From positions 1,054,001-1,118,000 of the forward strand of contig CBDDPH010000002.1 in assembly GCA_965232265.1 (NCBI GenBank): 64,000 nt of DNA, given 5' to 3'. The notes below the pieces were generated by a model. The model did no database searches. It was not told where the DNA came from and saw only the letters and a list, made by a program, of their open reading frames with translations. Shown here one piece after another: positions 31,932-41,298 of this stretch (positions are counted from its first letter, which is position 1; each line of letters begins with the position of its first letter). The position numbers and the translations under genes are program-made. The stretch is from VXRD01 sp965232265. GTDB taxonomy: Bacteria; Latescibacterota; UBA2968.

Positions 31932-33869
31932 ATGCCGCGAAATGGTTATGGACACATGGTGCTGGATGACTATGTCGAGCGCGTGCGGGCTGTAAATACC
32001 GACCGCGCAAAACGCCTGTCATCTATTCGCACCAAAAAAGAAGCTTTTGCATACCGCGATGAGGTGCGCGAGGCGATTGACAAAGCCTATCGCCCCTGGC
32101 CGAATAAAACACCGCTTCGAGCGCGTGTCGTCGGTACAATTGAACGCCGCCATTACCGCATTGAAAAAGTCCTCTTTGAGAGCCGCCCAGGCTGTTTGGT
32201 CACTGCCCATCTTTACGTGCCCAATAAACTCGATGGACCAGCACCTGGTATTATTGGCTCTTGTGGTCATGCTGCCGATGGCAAAAATGCATCGCTTTAT
32301 CAGGCATTTTGTCAGCGTCTGGCGTGCAATGGCTTTGTCGTCTTGATCTACGATCCCTTCAATCAGGGCGAGCGCGATCAATATTACGCCCTGCACAGCC
32401 GCGAAAGCGTGCGGTCGTCAACACATGCCCACAATATGATGGGCAAACAACTCGAACTCGTGGGCGAATGGTTTGGCGCGTGGCGCGCATGGGATGGTAT
32501 CCGCGCACTCGACTATTTGCTTACCCGTCCCGAAGTCGATCCCGCGCACATCGGGCTTACGGGCAATTCGGGCGGCGGGACTATGACGAGTTGGATGTGG
32601 CCGGTGGAAGCGCGTTTTACTATGGCCGCCCCCAGTTGCTTTGTCACCACCTTTGCCGCCAATCTCGAAAATGAACTGCCCGCCGATTCGGAACAGTATC
32701 CGCCGGGTGTGATTGGCGCAGGTCTGGATATGGCCGATTTTTTTATTGCCCGCGCACCCGATCCCGTCATCTTGCTCGGTCAAGCCTATTGCTTCTTTGA
32801 CCGACGCGGCCTCAAACAAGCCTATTCTGAAATCCGTCGTTTTTACGATATGATTGGTGCGCCAACCAATGCGACTGATATTTTTATCGGGTCAGAAGGC
32901 CACGGATTTTTCCGCGATAACCAAGAAGCTATGGTGCAATTTTTTGCAACACATGCGGGCATTCAGCAGGTTACTCGTTTGGAAGAGACCGAAGACTTGA
33001 GCGATGTTTTAAATGTCACCCCCAAAGGCGAGGTTGTGCCCGAAGGGGCTATTCCTATTTACAATCTGATTGCCCAAAAAGCAGACGCTCTTGCATCAAA
33101 ACGCAAAGAGTTAGGTAAGGATGAACTCGCCTGTCGTGTTCAGAGCACGCTCAACGTGTCTGACAACCGCGACCTGCCCCACCACCGCTGGTTGCGTGGC
33201 ACGACAGAAGATGGCGTTCGCCTGGCGCGGTATGCGATTGAAACCGAGGGCAATATTCGCGCTATTATGCGGAAACGCCTGTCCAATCCGTCTTATTCGC
33301 ATACGCTCGATGTCGAGCGCGAGGTTCATCTCTATTTGCCACATGTTTCTGCGGAAGCGGATCTGATCGAGGATCCCTTTGCGAAAAGACTGAAAGAAAA
33401 ACATCCGCTCTATGCACTCGATGTGCGCGGCTTGGGGGAATCGCTTGCCGATGATGAACGCGACTTTTTCCACCCTTATGGCAATGACTATATGTGTAAT
33501 GGATATGGCCTGATGCTCGGCCAGAGCTTTCTCGGAAGGCGGGTACACGATGTGTTATCCACACTCGATCTGCTGGCTTATGAAGGCGCGGAACAAATCC
33601 ATCTTTACGGGCGTGGACAGGGTGCGATTCACGCGCTATTTGCCGGATTTCTCCATTCTGGCGTGACGACTATAACTTTGAAAAATTACCCGCTGTCCTA
33701 TCACGCATGGACACAAACGCCTCTGGTCAGTTGGCCTGCTGCCAATATCCCTCGGGGCGTTCTCATGTCTTATGATCTGCCCGATCTGATGGATGCTCTG
33801 GACAAAAAACTCGCGCTCATACAGCCCTGGGGAGCGGATATGTCGGAAGTGGAGGCAAGTGAGAAGTAG
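31932..33869 (+). CDS. Tandem alpha/beta-hydrolase, acetyl-xylan-esterase-like, second domain degenerate
   Basis: 645 residues from ATG at 31932 (GGAG upstream; the ATG at 31896 has no ribosome site). The first domain has the nucleophile elbow TGNSGGG (Ser213) and late His in SEGHGF (about 324), as in Dienelactone-hydrolase/acetyl xylan esterase relatives. The second domain (about 390-640) repeats the fold but has YGRGQGA at the elbow, with Gln in place of Ser, so it is probably inactive. No signal peptide is evident. Likely an esterase on plant or algal polymers; substrate unknown. Confidence 0.8.
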   Translation: MPRNGYGHMVLDDYVERVRAVNTDRAKRLSSIRTKKEAFAYRDEVREAIDKAYRPWPNKTPLRARVVGTIERRHYRIEKVLFESRPGCLVTAHLYVPNKLDGPAPGIIGSCGHAADGKNASLYQAFCQRLACNGFVVLIYDPFNQGERDQYYALHSRESVRSSTHAHNMMGKQLELVGEWFGAWRAWDGIRALDYLLTRPEVDPAHIGLTGNSGGGTMTSWMWPVEARFTMAAPSCFVTTFAANLENELPADSEQYPPGVIGAGLDMADFFIARAPDPVILLGQAYCFFDRRGLKQAYSEIRRFYDMIGAPTNATDIFIGSEGHGFFRDNQEAMVQFFATHAGIQQVTRLEETEDLSDVLNVTPKGEVVPEGAIPIYNLIAQKADALASKRKELGKDELACRVQSTLNVSDNRDLPHHRWLRGTTEDGVRLARYAIETEGNIRAIMRKRLSNPSYSHTLDVEREVHLYLPHVSAEADLIEDPFAKRLKEKHPLYALDVRGLGESLADDERDFFHPYGNDYMCNGYGLMLGQSFLGRRVHDVLSTLDLLAYEGAEQIHLYGRGQGAIHALFAGFLHSGVTTITLKNYPLSYHAWTQTPLVSWPAANIPRGVLMSYDLPDLMDALDKKLALIQPWGADMSEVEASEK

Positions 33870-33884
33870 GAAGTGTGAAGGAGT

Positions 33885-34643
33885 TTATCCTTCTAGCCGG
33901 TCGCGCAAATGGGTTTCCATAGCCACAAATTGAGGGTCGGCGCGCAAGGTGTTTTCCCGAGGGTGGGGAAAGTGAACGCTCAGGTCTTCCGCGATTTTGC
34001 CGGGTCTGGCAGACATGACCAAAACGCGGTCAGAGAGGAGCAATGCCTCAGAAATGCTGTGGGTAATGAACAAGACAGCCGCACCGGTCGCCTGCCATAT
34101 TCGCAACAGTTCAATTTGCATTTTTTCTCGCGTCATTTCGTCCAGTGCCCCAAAAGGCTCGTCCATAAGCAAAACGGATGGTCGGAAGGTCAAAACTCTG
34201 GCAATGGCGACCCGCGATTGCATGCCGCCCGATAGTTCGCGCGGATACGCCTGCTCAAATCCGGCCAGTCCGACAATGTCGATCATCTCAGAGACCCGGC
34301 TTAAAACCTCTGCGTCTCCAAAGACCTCTGCGGGCAGGCGTACATTTTCTTCAACCGTGCGCCAAGCGAGAAGCGAGGGATGCTGAAATACAAAGCCCAC
34401 CAACCGTTCGCGCCGCGCGATTTCGGGTATTTTCCCCAGTACGCGAACCGTGCCATTCGTTGGTGTTTCCAAATCGCCCACGATCCGCATTAAGCTCGTT
34501 TTGCCACATCCCGAAGGTCCGATCATGCTGACAAATTCCCCCTGCGCTATTTGCAGAGAAATTTGTGCGATTGCTTCTACGCGGTTGGTGTCGGTCACAA
34601 AAACCTTGTGAACATCATGTAGTTCAATGGCTAATTCGCTCAT
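33885..34643 (-). CDS. ABC transporter ATPase, nitrate/sulfonate/taurine type (SsuB-like)
   Basis: 252 residues. Walker A GPSGCGKTS, signature LSGGMQSRVAIARVL, Walker B VLLMDEPFGALD and H-loop ITHS fit the SsuB/TauB/NrtD group. Neither permease nor binding protein is adjacent; the gene stands alone between repeats and the convergent hydrolase gene. It may serve a transporter encoded elsewhere. Confidence 0.88.
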   Translation of the reverse strand: MSELAIELHDVHKVFVTDTNRVEAIAQISLQIAQGEFVSMIGPSGCGKTSLMRIVGDLETPTNGTVRVLGKIPEIARRERLVGFVFQHPSLLAWRTVEENVRLPAEVFGDAEVLSRVSEMIDIVGLAGFEQAYPRELSGGMQSRVAIARVLTFRPSVLLMDEPFGALDEMTREKMQIELLRIWQATGAAVLFITHSISEALLLSDRVLVMSARPGKIAEDLSVHFPHPRENTLRADPQFVAMETHLRDRLEG

Positions 34644-34700
34644 AGTCGTCAGTCGTCAGCAGTCGGCCCGCCCAACCGCCTGCCAGCCCCCTTCGTGTCG

Positions 34701-34735
34701 TGAACTGGCCTGAGGAGGCGGCCGGTTTTACACCG
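34701..34735 (+). repeat. Dispersed palindromic repeat, family A copy 4
   Basis: TGAACTGGCC - TGAGGAGGC - GGCCGGTTTTACACC; two substitutions in the right arm compared with copy 3. Confidence 0.8.
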
Positions 34736-34798
34736 CTCACTCGCCTTCATACCCCGTTCCGTGTCCTTAGTGGATTTTACTTCTTGTATCTTAAACAC

Positions 34799-34817
34799 GG
34801 GCGAAACATTTTTCGCC
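34799..34817. repeat. Family B palindrome
   Basis: GGGCGAAACATTTTTCGCCC followed by CCTAC; one mismatch from the copy at 13405. Confidence 0.75.
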
Positions 34818-34838
34818 CCTACCTACATCTCACTTCAT

Positions 34839-36320
34839 TCAATATTTGTTCAAGTGCTTTTCCAGGGTCTCGACCACGGTTTTTAGCGTTTTAATGCGCG
34901 CATATAGCTTGCAGTTGGACTCGACAATAGTCCAGGGCGCGTAATCTGTATTCGTGCGGTACAACATCTCATCCACAGCGTCGCGATACTGACTCCATTT
35001 TTTGCGATTGCGCCAGTCTTCATCTGTAATTTTCCACTGTTTAGACGGGACTTCTTCGCGATCTTGAAAGCGCTTCAATTGTTCGTCTTTGTCAATATCG
35101 ATCCAGAATTTGAACAATAAGGTACCGTAATTTGCCATCAGTTCTTCCATTTCGTTGATTTCGCGGTACGCACGCTGCCATTCCTGTTTTGTCGCAAATC
35201 CCTCTACGCGCTCGACCAGAACCCGTCCGTACCACGACCGATCAAAGATGGCAAAATGACCGGCTTTGGGCATTTTGATCCAGAATCGCCACAAATAGTG
35301 ATGTGCCAGTTCAATATCATTTGGCGCGGCGATGGGGAACACGTCGTATCCTCGCGGGTCCATGCGGCGCACCAAGCGTTTGATATTGCCTCCCTTTCCC
35401 GCGGCATCCCAGCCTTCGTACACAATGACCACTGACTGCCTTTTCAAATACACTTCGTGCTCGATTTCCCATATCTTTTTTTGGTAAATGCGACGCAGGC
35501 GATCGTATTCTTTTCGCGTGAGTTCTTTGGACAAATCAGATGTTTCGAGCACAGAATGTGGGATTGAGGGTAGGGAAACCGCTTTGGCTGGCGTCTTTTT
35601 CTTTTGAGATGCCAGTTTTTTTTCGAGGACTTTAATCACTTTTTCAAATACTGAAATCGTTGCAAAACGCCAGTTTTCAGACGGTACAATATGCCAGGGC
35701 GCGTATTTGCTATCCGTGCGTGCGATCATTTCTTCAATGGCTCCCCCATACCATTCGTATTGCTTATTTTTTTTCCAGTCGTAATCTGTTACGCGCCAGG
35801 CCGTCAGGGGATTTTTCTCGAGTTGTTTAAAACGCTTTTTTTGTTCTTTGCGTGAAATATGCAGGAAGAATTTGATGATTACATGGCCGTCATCTACGAG
35901 TTGTCGCTCAAAGCCATTTACTTCTTGATATGCTTTATCAACCGGTAGCTTGTCCATCATTGGATCCATGTTCTCTACAATGAACCGGCTATACCAACTC
36001 CTGCTGTAAATGACCGAGCGCCCGCGTTCGGATATTTTGGTCCAGAAGCGCCACATATATGGTCGGTAGATCTCTTCTTCATTGGGCATCTGCGTCGAAT
36101 GTACCTTGACGCCGCGAGGGTCGAGTACTTGCAATAATTCGTTGATCAGCCGTCCCTTGCCAGAAGCACCCCAGCCTTCGAATACAATCGTGATGGGCAC
36201 TTTGTTGTCCAGCGCTTTTCGCTCGAGTTGGCCCATTTTTATTTCGAGCTTTTCCATTCGGGCGTTATATTCAGATTTTTTTATGGTTTTTTTTAGGTCA
36301 ATATCCTGCAGTCGTCCCAT
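34839..36320 (-). CDS. Polyphosphate:AMP phosphotransferase-like double PPK2 protein
   Basis: 493 residues made of two PPK2 domains. Domain 1 has Walker A EGWGASGKG (about 49-57) and a lid with SRSWYSRF; domain 2 has EGWDAAGKGG (about 305) and DRSWYGRVL. The two-domain form with about 490 residues is that of PAP, which transfers phosphate from polyphosphate to AMP. In such proteins only the second domain is usually catalytic; here the first has Ser-Arg (SRSWY) where the second has Asp-Arg (DRSWY), consistent with that. Cytoplasmic. Confidence 0.9.
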   Translation of the reverse strand: MGRLQDIDLKKTIKKSEYNARMEKLEIKMGQLERKALDNKVPITIVFEGWGASGKGRLINELLQVLDPRGVKVHSTQMPNEEEIYRPYMWRFWTKISERGRSVIYSRSWYSRFIVENMDPMMDKLPVDKAYQEVNGFERQLVDDGHVIIKFFLHISRKEQKKRFKQLEKNPLTAWRVTDYDWKKNKQYEWYGGAIEEMIARTDSKYAPWHIVPSENWRFATISVFEKVIKVLEKKLASQKKKTPAKAVSLPSIPHSVLETSDLSKELTRKEYDRLRRIYQKKIWEIEHEVYLKRQSVVIVYEGWDAAGKGGNIKRLVRRMDPRGYDVFPIAAPNDIELAHHYLWRFWIKMPKAGHFAIFDRSWYGRVLVERVEGFATKQEWQRAYREINEMEELMANYGTLLFKFWIDIDKDEQLKRFQDREEVPSKQWKITDEDWRNRKKWSQYRDAVDEMLYRTNTDYAPWTIVESNCKLYARIKTLKTVVETLEKHLNKY

Positions 36321-36323
36321 ATT

Positions 36324-37448
36324 TTATTCCTCTATCCACGAGCGCGAGTCGGGCACGTCTAGCCACGCGCCGTCTTGCACGATTGATTGCTGACTGATTA
36401 AGCCAGGCAAGGTCATGTCCATGGCCTCGTGAATGCCAATCGGACAGGTAATTTCGCCGTTGATGCTTTGAATAAAATCCATGATCTCGAAATAATCGCC
36501 TCCGCCGTGTCCAGCTTTTAATGCCGCTTCAGAGGGGTTGCGCCACATGTCGGGTAAATAGTCTTCTTCTAAGTCTGTCAGATCCATCCATTCGTTTTTT
36601 TCTTCGCAGATATCTGCGAGCCATACGCGGTTGACACCGCCGCGCTCTCGCGCCGATTCGTAACATCCCTTTGTTCCTTGCAGTTGAAAATTGCCGGTTG
36701 CATGGGGGCGTTCCGATAGCATATCTACCCGGATTTTTACCAGCCCACCGCTCGCCATCTGGCACAACATCACGCATGAATCTTGATTTTCATACTGGTC
36801 TCCCCGAGGGTCTGTGTAATGGTGTCCGCTGCCCGCACAACACACGCGCACCACGCGGTCGCCCGGCATCCACTGCAAGAGAGGTCCCAGGCTGTGCGTG
36901 CAATAGGTTACACCATCAATGCCCGTTTGCCACTTGCGCCGCCATGTTGTGATTTCATTCAGGGCTTTCAATTCGTGGAGATATTCTCCTTCTCCGTAAT
37001 ATACATCGCCGAACAAACCCCGCCGCACGAGCTCTTTTACCAGTACGTTGGGGCGGGTATAGGTATAATTTTCTGCCATCATATAGATTGCTTTTGACGA
37101 CGTAGCGGCCTGTACCAGGGCGCGGCATTCCGCGACAGAGACCCCGGCTGTGACTTCGCTCAAGACGTGGATGTTGCGATGCAGCGCCTCAATGGCTTGC
37201 GGAGCGTGAAAATGCATGGGCGTGCCAATAACGACTGCATCGAGTTCAGAACGCGCGAGCATGGTTTCGTAGTCCGCATATTTTTCAGAGGCTCCCAATC
37301 GTTCAGCAGCAGCGTGGAGTTCATCTTCGCGCACATCGCATACCGCGTGAATACGCGCCGTTTCATGCGCTTCAAAAGCGACCCGAAAACTGCCCCCACG
37401 CCCAGCAGCGCCCACAATGCCCACGTTTAATTTTTCAGCAATGCCCAT
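36324..37448 (-). CDS. Gfo/Idh/MocA-family oxidoreductase
   Basis: 374 residues. An N-terminal Rossmann fold begins NVGIVGAAGRGG and AVCDVRED, which would bind NAD(P). The EKP-like motif is replaced by SEVTAGVSVAE, with Glu and no Lys-Pro, so the usual catalytic Lys may be absent. The C-terminal alpha/beta domain fits sugar or inositol dehydrogenases. ATG at 37448 is preceded by GGAGG. It stands 3 nt upstream of the PPK2 gene on the same strand. Substrate unknown. Confidence 0.85.
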   Translation of the reverse strand: MGIAEKLNVGIVGAAGRGGSFRVAFEAHETARIHAVCDVREDELHAAAERLGASEKYADYETMLARSELDAVVIGTPMHFHAPQAIEALHRNIHVLSEVTAGVSVAECRALVQAATSSKAIYMMAENYTYTRPNVLVKELVRRGLFGDVYYGEGEYLHELKALNEITTWRRKWQTGIDGVTYCTHSLGPLLQWMPGDRVVRVCCAGSGHHYTDPRGDQYENQDSCVMLCQMASGGLVKIRVDMLSERPHATGNFQLQGTKGCYESARERGGVNRVWLADICEEKNEWMDLTDLEEDYLPDMWRNPSEAALKAGHGGGDYFEIMDFIQSINGEITCPIGIHEAMDMTLPGLISQQSIVQDGAWLDVPDSRSWIEE

Positions 37449-37469
37449 TAAATACCTCCGGAAAATTGG

Positions 37470-39152
37470 CTAATCGCTAAGGTTCGACAAGCGCATGTCC
37501 TCTACCAGCATTTGCACGTTGGTTCTGCCTCGCCAGGTATTGGCCTGTAGTGCAAAGGCGAGATCGACGCGATCGGCCACTGACAGTTCGTAAACCCGCT
37601 CGCCCTGGCCAAACCAGATTGCATCGCACAAGCAGGCACCTGTATCCACACTGAGTTTCAAATGCACGCCTTGGCCTATGGCGCGTGCATCTGTAATTCG
37701 GCAGTTGCGGGCTACAAAACGCGGCGGTTCGTTTTTCACGCCAAAAGGTGCCAATTTGTCCAGGGTGTCAACGGTCGATAGAGAAATATCGGACGGTTTG
37801 AGCGCGACATCGACTTCCAGTTGGGGCGTTAGCGCTTCCTCTGACAGCCGCGCTTGAGCATCTGCGACCAACCGGTCTTGAAATTCGAGATAATTTTCGG
37901 CGGGGACTGAAAATCCGGCGGCATCGGCATGTCCGCCAAATTCGGTGAGCAAATCTGAGACGCGGAAAATCGCCTCAACGATATTGTATCCACCTGCTGT
38001 GCGCGCAGAACCCGTGTAAATGCCATTTTTGCGAAAGTTGGTACACACCAGTGCGGGACGCGAAAATTTTTCGACCAATCGCCCGGCGATCAGCCCGACT
38101 ACACCCAGATGCCAGTCTTCACCGAGTACGACCAGAATGCGAGATTGATCCAACCAATTATCTTCTACCATACGTTCTGCTTCGGCTATGCCGTCGTTTT
38201 GTAGCGTCCGTCTTTTGCCATTTAGACGGTTTAATTTTTCGGCGAGTGTTGTCGCCTGTTCCCGGCTTTGACAGCGCAACAAATTGAGTGCCAGATCAGC
38301 CGATGATAAGCGCCCGGCACTGTTGATGCGCGGCCCCAGGAAGAATCCAATAGAGATGGTGTCAACGGGGCGGTTGGTCGTGCCTGCGACGGCTTTGAGC
38401 GCCTGCAAGCCCGGACGCTCGGTGGTATTGAGTACCTGCATCCCCTTTCGCGTAAGCAGGCGATTTTCTGCAAGCATGGGGGCCATATCAGCCACAGTGC
38501 CCAGAGCGACCAGATCCAGAAGTGAGTTTAAATACCGGCGGCGTTCCCAATCGGGCAGGAACTCCGATGCCAGTGCCTGCACCACCTTAAATGCCACCCC
38601 CACGGCGGCCAGTCCTTTGAAGGGATATTCGCAGTCTGCGCGATTGGGATTCACCAGTGCCAGAGCGTCTGGTAATTTGTCCTGTGGATGGTGATGGTCA
38701 ATGACGACCACATCTATTCCGGCATCATTGGCGGTGTCAATAGCCTCAAAAGATGAAATGCCGTTGTCGGCCGTTACAATGAGTTGTGCGCCTTTTTGTT
38801 CTGCCAGATATACACCCGGCGGTTTCATACCATATCCATCTCGGAACCGGTCGGGTAACAAGAATGTGGCATTGGCACCTACCCTATCGAAAAAATCCAG
38901 CAAAACAGCGGCACTCGTGACGCCATCCACATCGTAATCGCCAAAAACCACAATGCGCTCTTTTTTTTGAATGGCTTCCGAAATGCGTTCGACTATGCGG
39001 TGCATGTCCCGCATCAAATAGGGGTCATTCAAAATATCGGGAGAATCGTCCAAATCCTCTATTTTTAGTGAACGGTTTGCGAGAATGACATCGACAAGAG
39101 AGTGATAATCGCCCTTATGGCGTATGTTCCATATCGGGTATTTAGATTCCAT
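37470..39152 (-). CDS. recJ: Single-stranded-DNA-specific exonuclease RecJ
   Basis: 560 residues. DHH-family motifs: FGDYDVDGVTS (Asp72, Asp74, Asp76) and VIDHHHP (Asp152-His155) bind the metal ions; the DHHA1 domain includes GHADAAGFS, and an OB fold ends the protein. It degrades 5' single-stranded DNA in recombination and mismatch repair. Length fits the family. It lies 21 nt upstream of the oxidoreductase start. Confidence 0.95.
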   Translation of the reverse strand: MESKYPIWNIRHKGDYHSLVDVILANRSLKIEDLDDSPDILNDPYLMRDMHRIVERISEAIQKKERIVVFGDYDVDGVTSAAVLLDFFDRVGANATFLLPDRFRDGYGMKPPGVYLAEQKGAQLIVTADNGISSFEAIDTANDAGIDVVVIDHHHPQDKLPDALALVNPNRADCEYPFKGLAAVGVAFKVVQALASEFLPDWERRRYLNSLLDLVALGTVADMAPMLAENRLLTRKGMQVLNTTERPGLQALKAVAGTTNRPVDTISIGFFLGPRINSAGRLSSADLALNLLRCQSREQATTLAEKLNRLNGKRRTLQNDGIAEAERMVEDNWLDQSRILVVLGEDWHLGVVGLIAGRLVEKFSRPALVCTNFRKNGIYTGSARTAGGYNIVEAIFRVSDLLTEFGGHADAAGFSVPAENYLEFQDRLVADAQARLSEEALTPQLEVDVALKPSDISLSTVDTLDKLAPFGVKNEPPRFVARNCRITDARAIGQGVHLKLSVDTGACLCDAIWFGQGERVYELSVADRVDLAFALQANTWRGRTNVQMLVEDMRLSNLSD

Positions 39153-39314
39153 AAAATCTCCAGAGGGGTTGATCGGGGTGCGTATATGCGATCTCTACTT
39201 GACTTGAAGTCAATTTGAACGTTAATTTTTGAAACCAATATTTCGCTTGAGAATCTCATAGGCAAGACGGTAGGGCACATGATACCTTCCGCGAACCGCT
39301 TTCAGGAGTTTAAA

Positions 39315-39710
39315 ATGTCAGAATATTTCAATACAGTCAAATCTTATCTTCAAGACCTCAATCTCGCGGTTGACGAGGAAGATACCGCTGAAGAACTCGT
39401 GGTGGTAAGTGACGAAGATCGCGGTGTCAATCACCTCATTGTCGATTGCGAGGATCCCATCCTCATTATTGAACAGGCTATTATGCCCATTCCCGCCACC
39501 CCTGGCGATCTGTACAAAAGGTTGCTCGAAATGAATCGCACACTCGTCCACGGGGCGTTTGCTCTGGACGATGAAACCGGCACGGTTCTTTTCCGCGATA
39601 CCCTGCGCCTCGATACCCTCGACCGCTCTGAGCTTGAAGGCTCTATCACCGCGCTCGAACTCGCCTTAGCCGATAATGCCGCAGAATTACTCGAATACAG
39701 CCATCAGTAG
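39315..39710 (+). CDS. YjfI/YbjN-like protein of the PspA cluster
   Basis: 131 residues from ATG at 39315 (AGGAG upstream). A small alpha/beta protein without membrane segments; the C-terminal part with LLEMNRTLVHGAFALDD and a final run of acidic helix resembles the pattern of YjfI (DUF2170) and YbjN proteins, which share a secretion-chaperone-like fold. Assignment is by pattern and by its place before pspA, which matches yjfI before yjfJ in E. coli. Confidence 0.55.
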   Translation: MSEYFNTVKSYLQDLNLAVDEEDTAEELVVVSDEDRGVNHLIVDCEDPILIIEQAIMPIPATPGDLYKRLLEMNRTLVHGAFALDDETGTVLFRDTLRLDTLDRSELEGSITALELALADNAAELLEYSHQ

Positions 39711-39713
39711 GGA

Positions 39714-39757
39714 GCGGGTTGAACTGCTATCGCAGTTGTACATCGCTCAAAACCCGC
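39714..39757. repeat. Nested palindrome, family A' copy 2
   Basis: Outer arms GCGGGTT/AACCCGC enclose TGAACTGC-TAT-CGCAGTTGTACATCGCTC. The inner core matches the copy at 28979-29034 but the outer arms differ, so the core seems to sit in different palindromic frames. Located 40 nt before pspA. Confidence 0.8.
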
Positions 39758-39796
39758 CCGTACAAAAACTGACCATTTCCAAAAAAGGAGTATTTT

Positions 39797-40507
39797 ATGA
39801 GCATCTTTCAACGTCTCTTCAGTGTGGGCAAGGCCGAAGTCCATTCGGCCATTGACAAATTTGAAGATCCGATAAAAATGACCGAACAGGGTATCCGCGA
39901 CCTGAAAAATGACCTCAATGGCGCGATGACCAGCCTGGCTGAGGTCAAAGGTCAGGCCATTCGATTGCGAAAGCAGGCTGAAGACAACAAAAAGGCGTCT
40001 GCCGACTGGGAGCGTAAGGCCATGGTTTTGCTCCAAAAAGCCCAGAGCGGTGATCTGGATGCTGGGGAAGCCGACCGGTTGGCAACCGAAGCCCTCAGTC
40101 GCAAAACAGAGGCCGACAGCCGCATCTCTCAGTTTGAGCAAGATGCCGAGATGCAGGAAGATATGGCCACCAAGCTTCAAAGTCAGGTGGAGAAACTCAA
40201 ATCTACCATTGCAACACACGAAAATGAACTCATTTCACTGCGCGCGCGGGCGAAAACAGCGGCTGCGACGAAGAAAATCAACAAGCAGCTCGCCAAAGTC
40301 GATTCGTCTGGTACAATTGCCATGCTCGAGCGCATGAAAGAACGGGTTGAAGAAGATGAATCGCTCTCGCAGGCTTATGGCGAAATAGCCGGTGAATCCA
40401 AAAGCGTTGATGAAGAGATTGACGCGGCTTTGAGTACTTCATCGAGCGGCACAGATCAACGCCTTGCTGAATTGAAAGCAAAGATGGGGATGACTTCGAA
40501 AGACTGA
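39797..40507 (+). CDS. pspA: PspA/IM30 (ESCRT-III-like) membrane-stress protein
   Basis: 236 residues, almost wholly alpha-helical coiled coil, starting MSIFQRLFSVGKAEVHSAID with the amphipathic membrane helix, then KMTEQGIRDLKNDLNGAM. PspA/IM30/Vipp1 proteins polymerise on damaged inner membrane. AAGGAG stands before the ATG. The acidic C-terminus and neighbourhood are closer to the YjfJ branch than to the classical pspABC operon. No PspF or PspBC is present. Confidence 0.92.
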   Translation: MSIFQRLFSVGKAEVHSAIDKFEDPIKMTEQGIRDLKNDLNGAMTSLAEVKGQAIRLRKQAEDNKKASADWERKAMVLLQKAQSGDLDAGEADRLATEALSRKTEADSRISQFEQDAEMQEDMATKLQSQVEKLKSTIATHENELISLRARAKTAAATKKINKQLAKVDSSGTIAMLERMKERVEEDESLSQAYGEIAGESKSVDEEIDAALSTSSSGTDQRLAELKAKMGMTSKD

Positions 40508-40580
40508 TGCTGGGTGTGCCTGTAGGGAGACGCCCGTTCGGGGTATAGCAGACTGCGCGGTTGGGTAATAGGAAGAAAAA

Positions 40581-41138
40581 ATGAATTGGAATCCTTTTAA
40601 AAAAAAGAAACAAGAACCCGAAGCTCTCGATCCCCTCAGCGTTACGCTGTCCGATCTCAAACCGGGTTATGTCCTCGATTACGATCTCAAAACATGGCAG
40701 GTTACAGCGCAGCATTATTACGATTACGAAGGTGATCGCGTGGATGAATGGGAACTCACCTGCGGCGATGATGTGGCATATCTCGAGCGGGCAGAGGACG
40801 ATAGTATCTCCTGGGTCCTGACGCGCAAGATCCCCCTTTCCGATATTGAGGGCGATATCCGTGGGTATATGCGCGACTACGACAATGATGATCCCCCAGA
40901 TGAAGTGAGATGCCATGGGATTATGTTCTATGGCATATCGTCAGCCGTTGGATCTTTTTACAAAGATGGCGGGGACGAGGGGCAGGAGTTTATCATCTGG
41001 AATTATCTCGACGATCCGGAGGAACACACCTTATCTATCGAGCAATGGGCTGAAGATGCTTTTGAAGCCGCGGTGGGTGAGTTCGTCGAAGAATATCAAT
41101 TTAGCAATATCCTGCCGTCAGTAGTCAGTAGTCAGTAG
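40581..41138 (+). CDS. DUF4178-type protein
   Basis: 185 residues, acidic, no signal peptide. A basic start (NPFKKKKQ) is followed by beta-rich sequence with LKPGYVLDYDLKTWQVTAQHYYDYEGDR and a WELTCGDD segment, as in DUF4178 proteins that accompany PspA in several phyla. The last five codons and the stop come from a 7-bp tandem repeat, so the natural C-terminus may have been altered. Function unknown; probably works with PspA. Confidence 0.7.
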   Translation: MNWNPFKKKKQEPEALDPLSVTLSDLKPGYVLDYDLKTWQVTAQHYYDYEGDRVDEWELTCGDDVAYLERAEDDSISWVLTRKIPLSDIEGDIRGYMRDYDNDDPPDEVRCHGIMFYGISSAVGSFYKDGGDEGQEFIIWNYLDDPEEHTLSIEQWAEDAFEAAVGEFVEEYQFSNILPSVVSSQ

Positions 41139-41150
41139 TCAGTAGTCAGT
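41117..41150. repeat. Tandem 7-bp repeat (AGTAGTC)
   Basis: About 4.7 copies of a 7-bp unit spanning the 3' end of the DUF4178 gene; the unit supplies its TAG stop. A related CAGTCGTCAGTCGTCAG run is at about 34646-34666. Confidence 0.85.
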
Positions 41151-41180
41151 CCCCCGACCCAGCTTCCAGATGTGATGTAG

Positions 41181-41200
41181 GGGCGAGGCATGCCTCGCCC
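41181..41200. repeat. Family B palindrome GGGCGAGGCATGCCTCGCCC
   Basis: Perfect 20-bp palindrome after GATGTAG. The centre differs from the other copies while the GGGCG/CGCCC ends are kept. Confidence 0.8.
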
Positions 41201-41298
41201 GTTTTAAGATACAAGACGTGAGAAGACCACCCAATTTACCAGCCTCTTGCCTCTCATCTGTGTCCATCTGCGTCCATCTGCGGATACTTTTCTCGCCT

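Larger units (their letters stand above)
34644..34838. other. Repeat-filled spacer
   Basis: Contains a CAGTCGTCAGTCGTCAG short tandem repeat, a family A element and a family B palindrome, between two minus-strand genes. No gene seen. Confidence 0.65.

Noticed and set aside
41117..41150. Possible CRISPR-like array
   Set aside because: Contiguous 7-bp units with no spacers and no cas genes; a simple tandem repeat.
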